Source of the DNA: a virus
IMG/VR virus record: IMGVR_UViG_3300030419_001063
Location: 6,602-36,750 of that record
Length of the DNA: 30,149 bases
Strand: one strand, 5' to 3'
Part shown: positions 29,049 to 30,149 of the stretch, one piece after another
Layout of the letters: each line of letters begins with the position of its first letter
Numbering within the stretch: position 1 is the first letter of the stretch
Notes under the pieces: generated by a model
Told to the model about the DNA's origin: nothing
The model's database searches: none
The model's input: only the letters and a program-made list of their open reading frames with translations
Translations under genes and position numbers: made by a program

Positions 29049-30149
29049 TCTTTTTGGCAAGGATAGTGTCATTGCCGCGCAGATGAATTTACAGGCCAAG
29101 GATCTGTCATGGAACATTCCATCAGAGTTTCCTGACCTTACAAAATATAAACAGATCGCAATCGATCTAGAAACATGTGACCCAAACCTGAAGACGTTAG
29201 GGCCAGGATGGGTTCGTAAAGATGGGTACATCGTAGGCATAGCCGTAGCCGCAGGAGATTGGCAGGGATACTTTCCGATCCGCCATGAGAACGGTCACAA
29301 TATGGACGCGAGGATCGCGCTCAAATGGCTACAGAGACAGATGGCAACACCCGACATAGACAAGATCATGCACAATGCGACCTACGACTTGGGTTGGTTA
29401 CGTGCCGAGGGCGTCAAGGTTGAGGGGCGGATTATCGATACCATGATTACAGGGGCGGTGGTTGATGAAAACCGTTGGTCATACAGCCTGAATAATCTAG
29501 GTCGTGATTACCTCGATGAACGTAAGAATGAAAAGCTTCTACGTGTAGCCGCAGCGGAGTGGGGCTTCGATCCCAAAGCTGAGATGTACAGGTTACCGCC
29601 TGAGTTTGTAGGACAGTATGCAGAACAGGATGCGGGTATGACTCTGCGTCTCTGGGAACGACTGAAGATTGAACTGGATAAACAGGATCTTTGGAACATC
29701 TGGAAACTGGAGACAGGTTTGATCCCGATGATGTGTGATATGCGAGAACTTGGAGTCCGAGTTGATCTCGACAAAGCAGAGCAAGCAAGAACTGCGTTGA
29801 AGAAAAGAACACAGACAATCAAAGACGAGATCTTTGGGGAAACACAGATCAAGATTGAGCCATGGGCAGCGGCTTCAGTAGCCGCAGTGTTCGAGGAGTT
29901 GAACCTACCATACCCTAAGACTGACGCAGGTGCCCCCTCATTCACCAAACAGTATCTCAATGCCCATCCCCACCCGACGGCACAAAAGATCGTCAAGCTA
30001 CGCGAATTTGACAAGGCAGAGAGTACGTTCATTGAGACGATCATGAAGCATGAGCACAACGGTCGTATCCATTGCGAGTTCCATCAGCTTCGATCCGATG
30101 ACGGTGGGACTGTAACCGGGCGATTTTCGTCATCTAACCCAAACCTACA
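29035..30149 (+). CDS. Family A DNA polymerase, N-terminal part
   Basis: The frame starts at ATG 29035 (GAAGATG, overlapping the previous gene) and runs off the right edge after 371 codons. It has a 3'-5' exonuclease domain with ExoI DLETCD (Asp44, Glu46), ExoII HNATYDLGW (Asn114, Asp118) and ExoIII YAEQD (Tyr195, Asp199). A helical thumb-like part follows (about 210-330), then RSDDGGTVTGRFSSSNPNL at the edge. That is the conserved pre-palm motif of PolA-type enzymes. The palm, with catalytic motifs A and C, lies beyond the window. It should replicate the phage genome with the SSB, primase and helicases encoded just before it. Confidence 0.9.
   Translation, partial: MNQSDLFGKDSVIAAQMNLQAKDLSWNIPSEFPDLTKYKQIAIDLETCDPNLKTLGPGWVRKDGYIVGIAVAAGDWQGYFPIRHENGHNMDARIALKWLQRQMATPDIDKIMHNATYDLGWLRAEGVKVEGRIIDTMITGAVVDENRWSYSLNNLGRDYLDERKNEKLLRVAAAEWGFDPKAEMYRLPPEFVGQYAEQDAGMTLRLWERLKIELDKQDLWNIWKLETGLIPMMCDMRELGVRVDLDKAEQARTALKKRTQTIKDEIFGETQIKIEPWAAASVAAVFEELNLPYPKTDAGAPSFTKQYLNAHPHPTAQKIVKLREFDKAESTFIETIMKHEHNGRIHCEFHQLRSDDGGTVTGRFSSSNPNL

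Overview
The window looks like part of the genome of a lytic tailed phage, most likely a short-tailed (podovirus-like) phage from a marine or other aquatic proteobacterium. The evidence is a phage packaging and structural block (small and large terminase, an 817-residue portal, many small virion-type proteins), a lysis cassette (M15 peptidase, GTA-type 3TM holin) and a phage replication block (SSB-like protein, primase, SF1 and SNF2 helicases, family A DNA polymerase). No integrase, ribosomal gene, tRNA or host metabolic operon was seen. The overall gene set recalls HMO-2011-type marine podoviruses, but that placement is inference. The host is not shown by the sequence.

Layout. Positions 1-8612 (minus strand, read right to left) hold a possible virion protein, the large terminase, two small proteins sharing a C-terminal tail, the portal, small membrane proteins, holin and endolysin, and a gene cut by the left edge. 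Positions 8613-8969 are a non-coding divergent control region with hairpins, a promoter and an operator-like inverted repeat. Positions 8970-12196 (plus) are modular small early genes. Most have a GAAAGGAA leader, and several are followed by a related hairpin. Positions 12284-13196 (minus) hold a PD-(D/E)XK-type nuclease and the small terminase, separated from the large terminase by the early cassette. Positions 13197-13535 hold eight GTAAATC repeats, an A15 tract and a promoter, which could be an origin or operator. Positions 13536-17853 (plus) are a tightly coupled operon of small proteins around a C5 cytosine methyltransferase. That gene contains a fully nested 408-codon ORF in another frame. 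Positions 17968-21036 (plus) hold a RAMP/Cas7-like protein, a 350-bp array of 5-nt units, and another set of small genes. Positions 21090-22783 (minus) hold an SNF2 helicase and a small protein. Positions 22858-30149 (plus) are the replication operon, ending inside DNA polymerase.

The most unusual elements are three. First, the pentamer array at 18796-19143: eight NNGGCGGTT nonamers separated by seven to nine NNGTT pentamers, directly downstream of a RAMP-like gene. Second, the dual-coding methyltransferase locus, where an internal 165-bp duplication has been conserved mainly in the nested frame. Third, the GTAAATC repeat cluster in the divergent control region at 13.2-13.5 kb. The early proteins are presumably host-takeover factors; most have no recognisable function.
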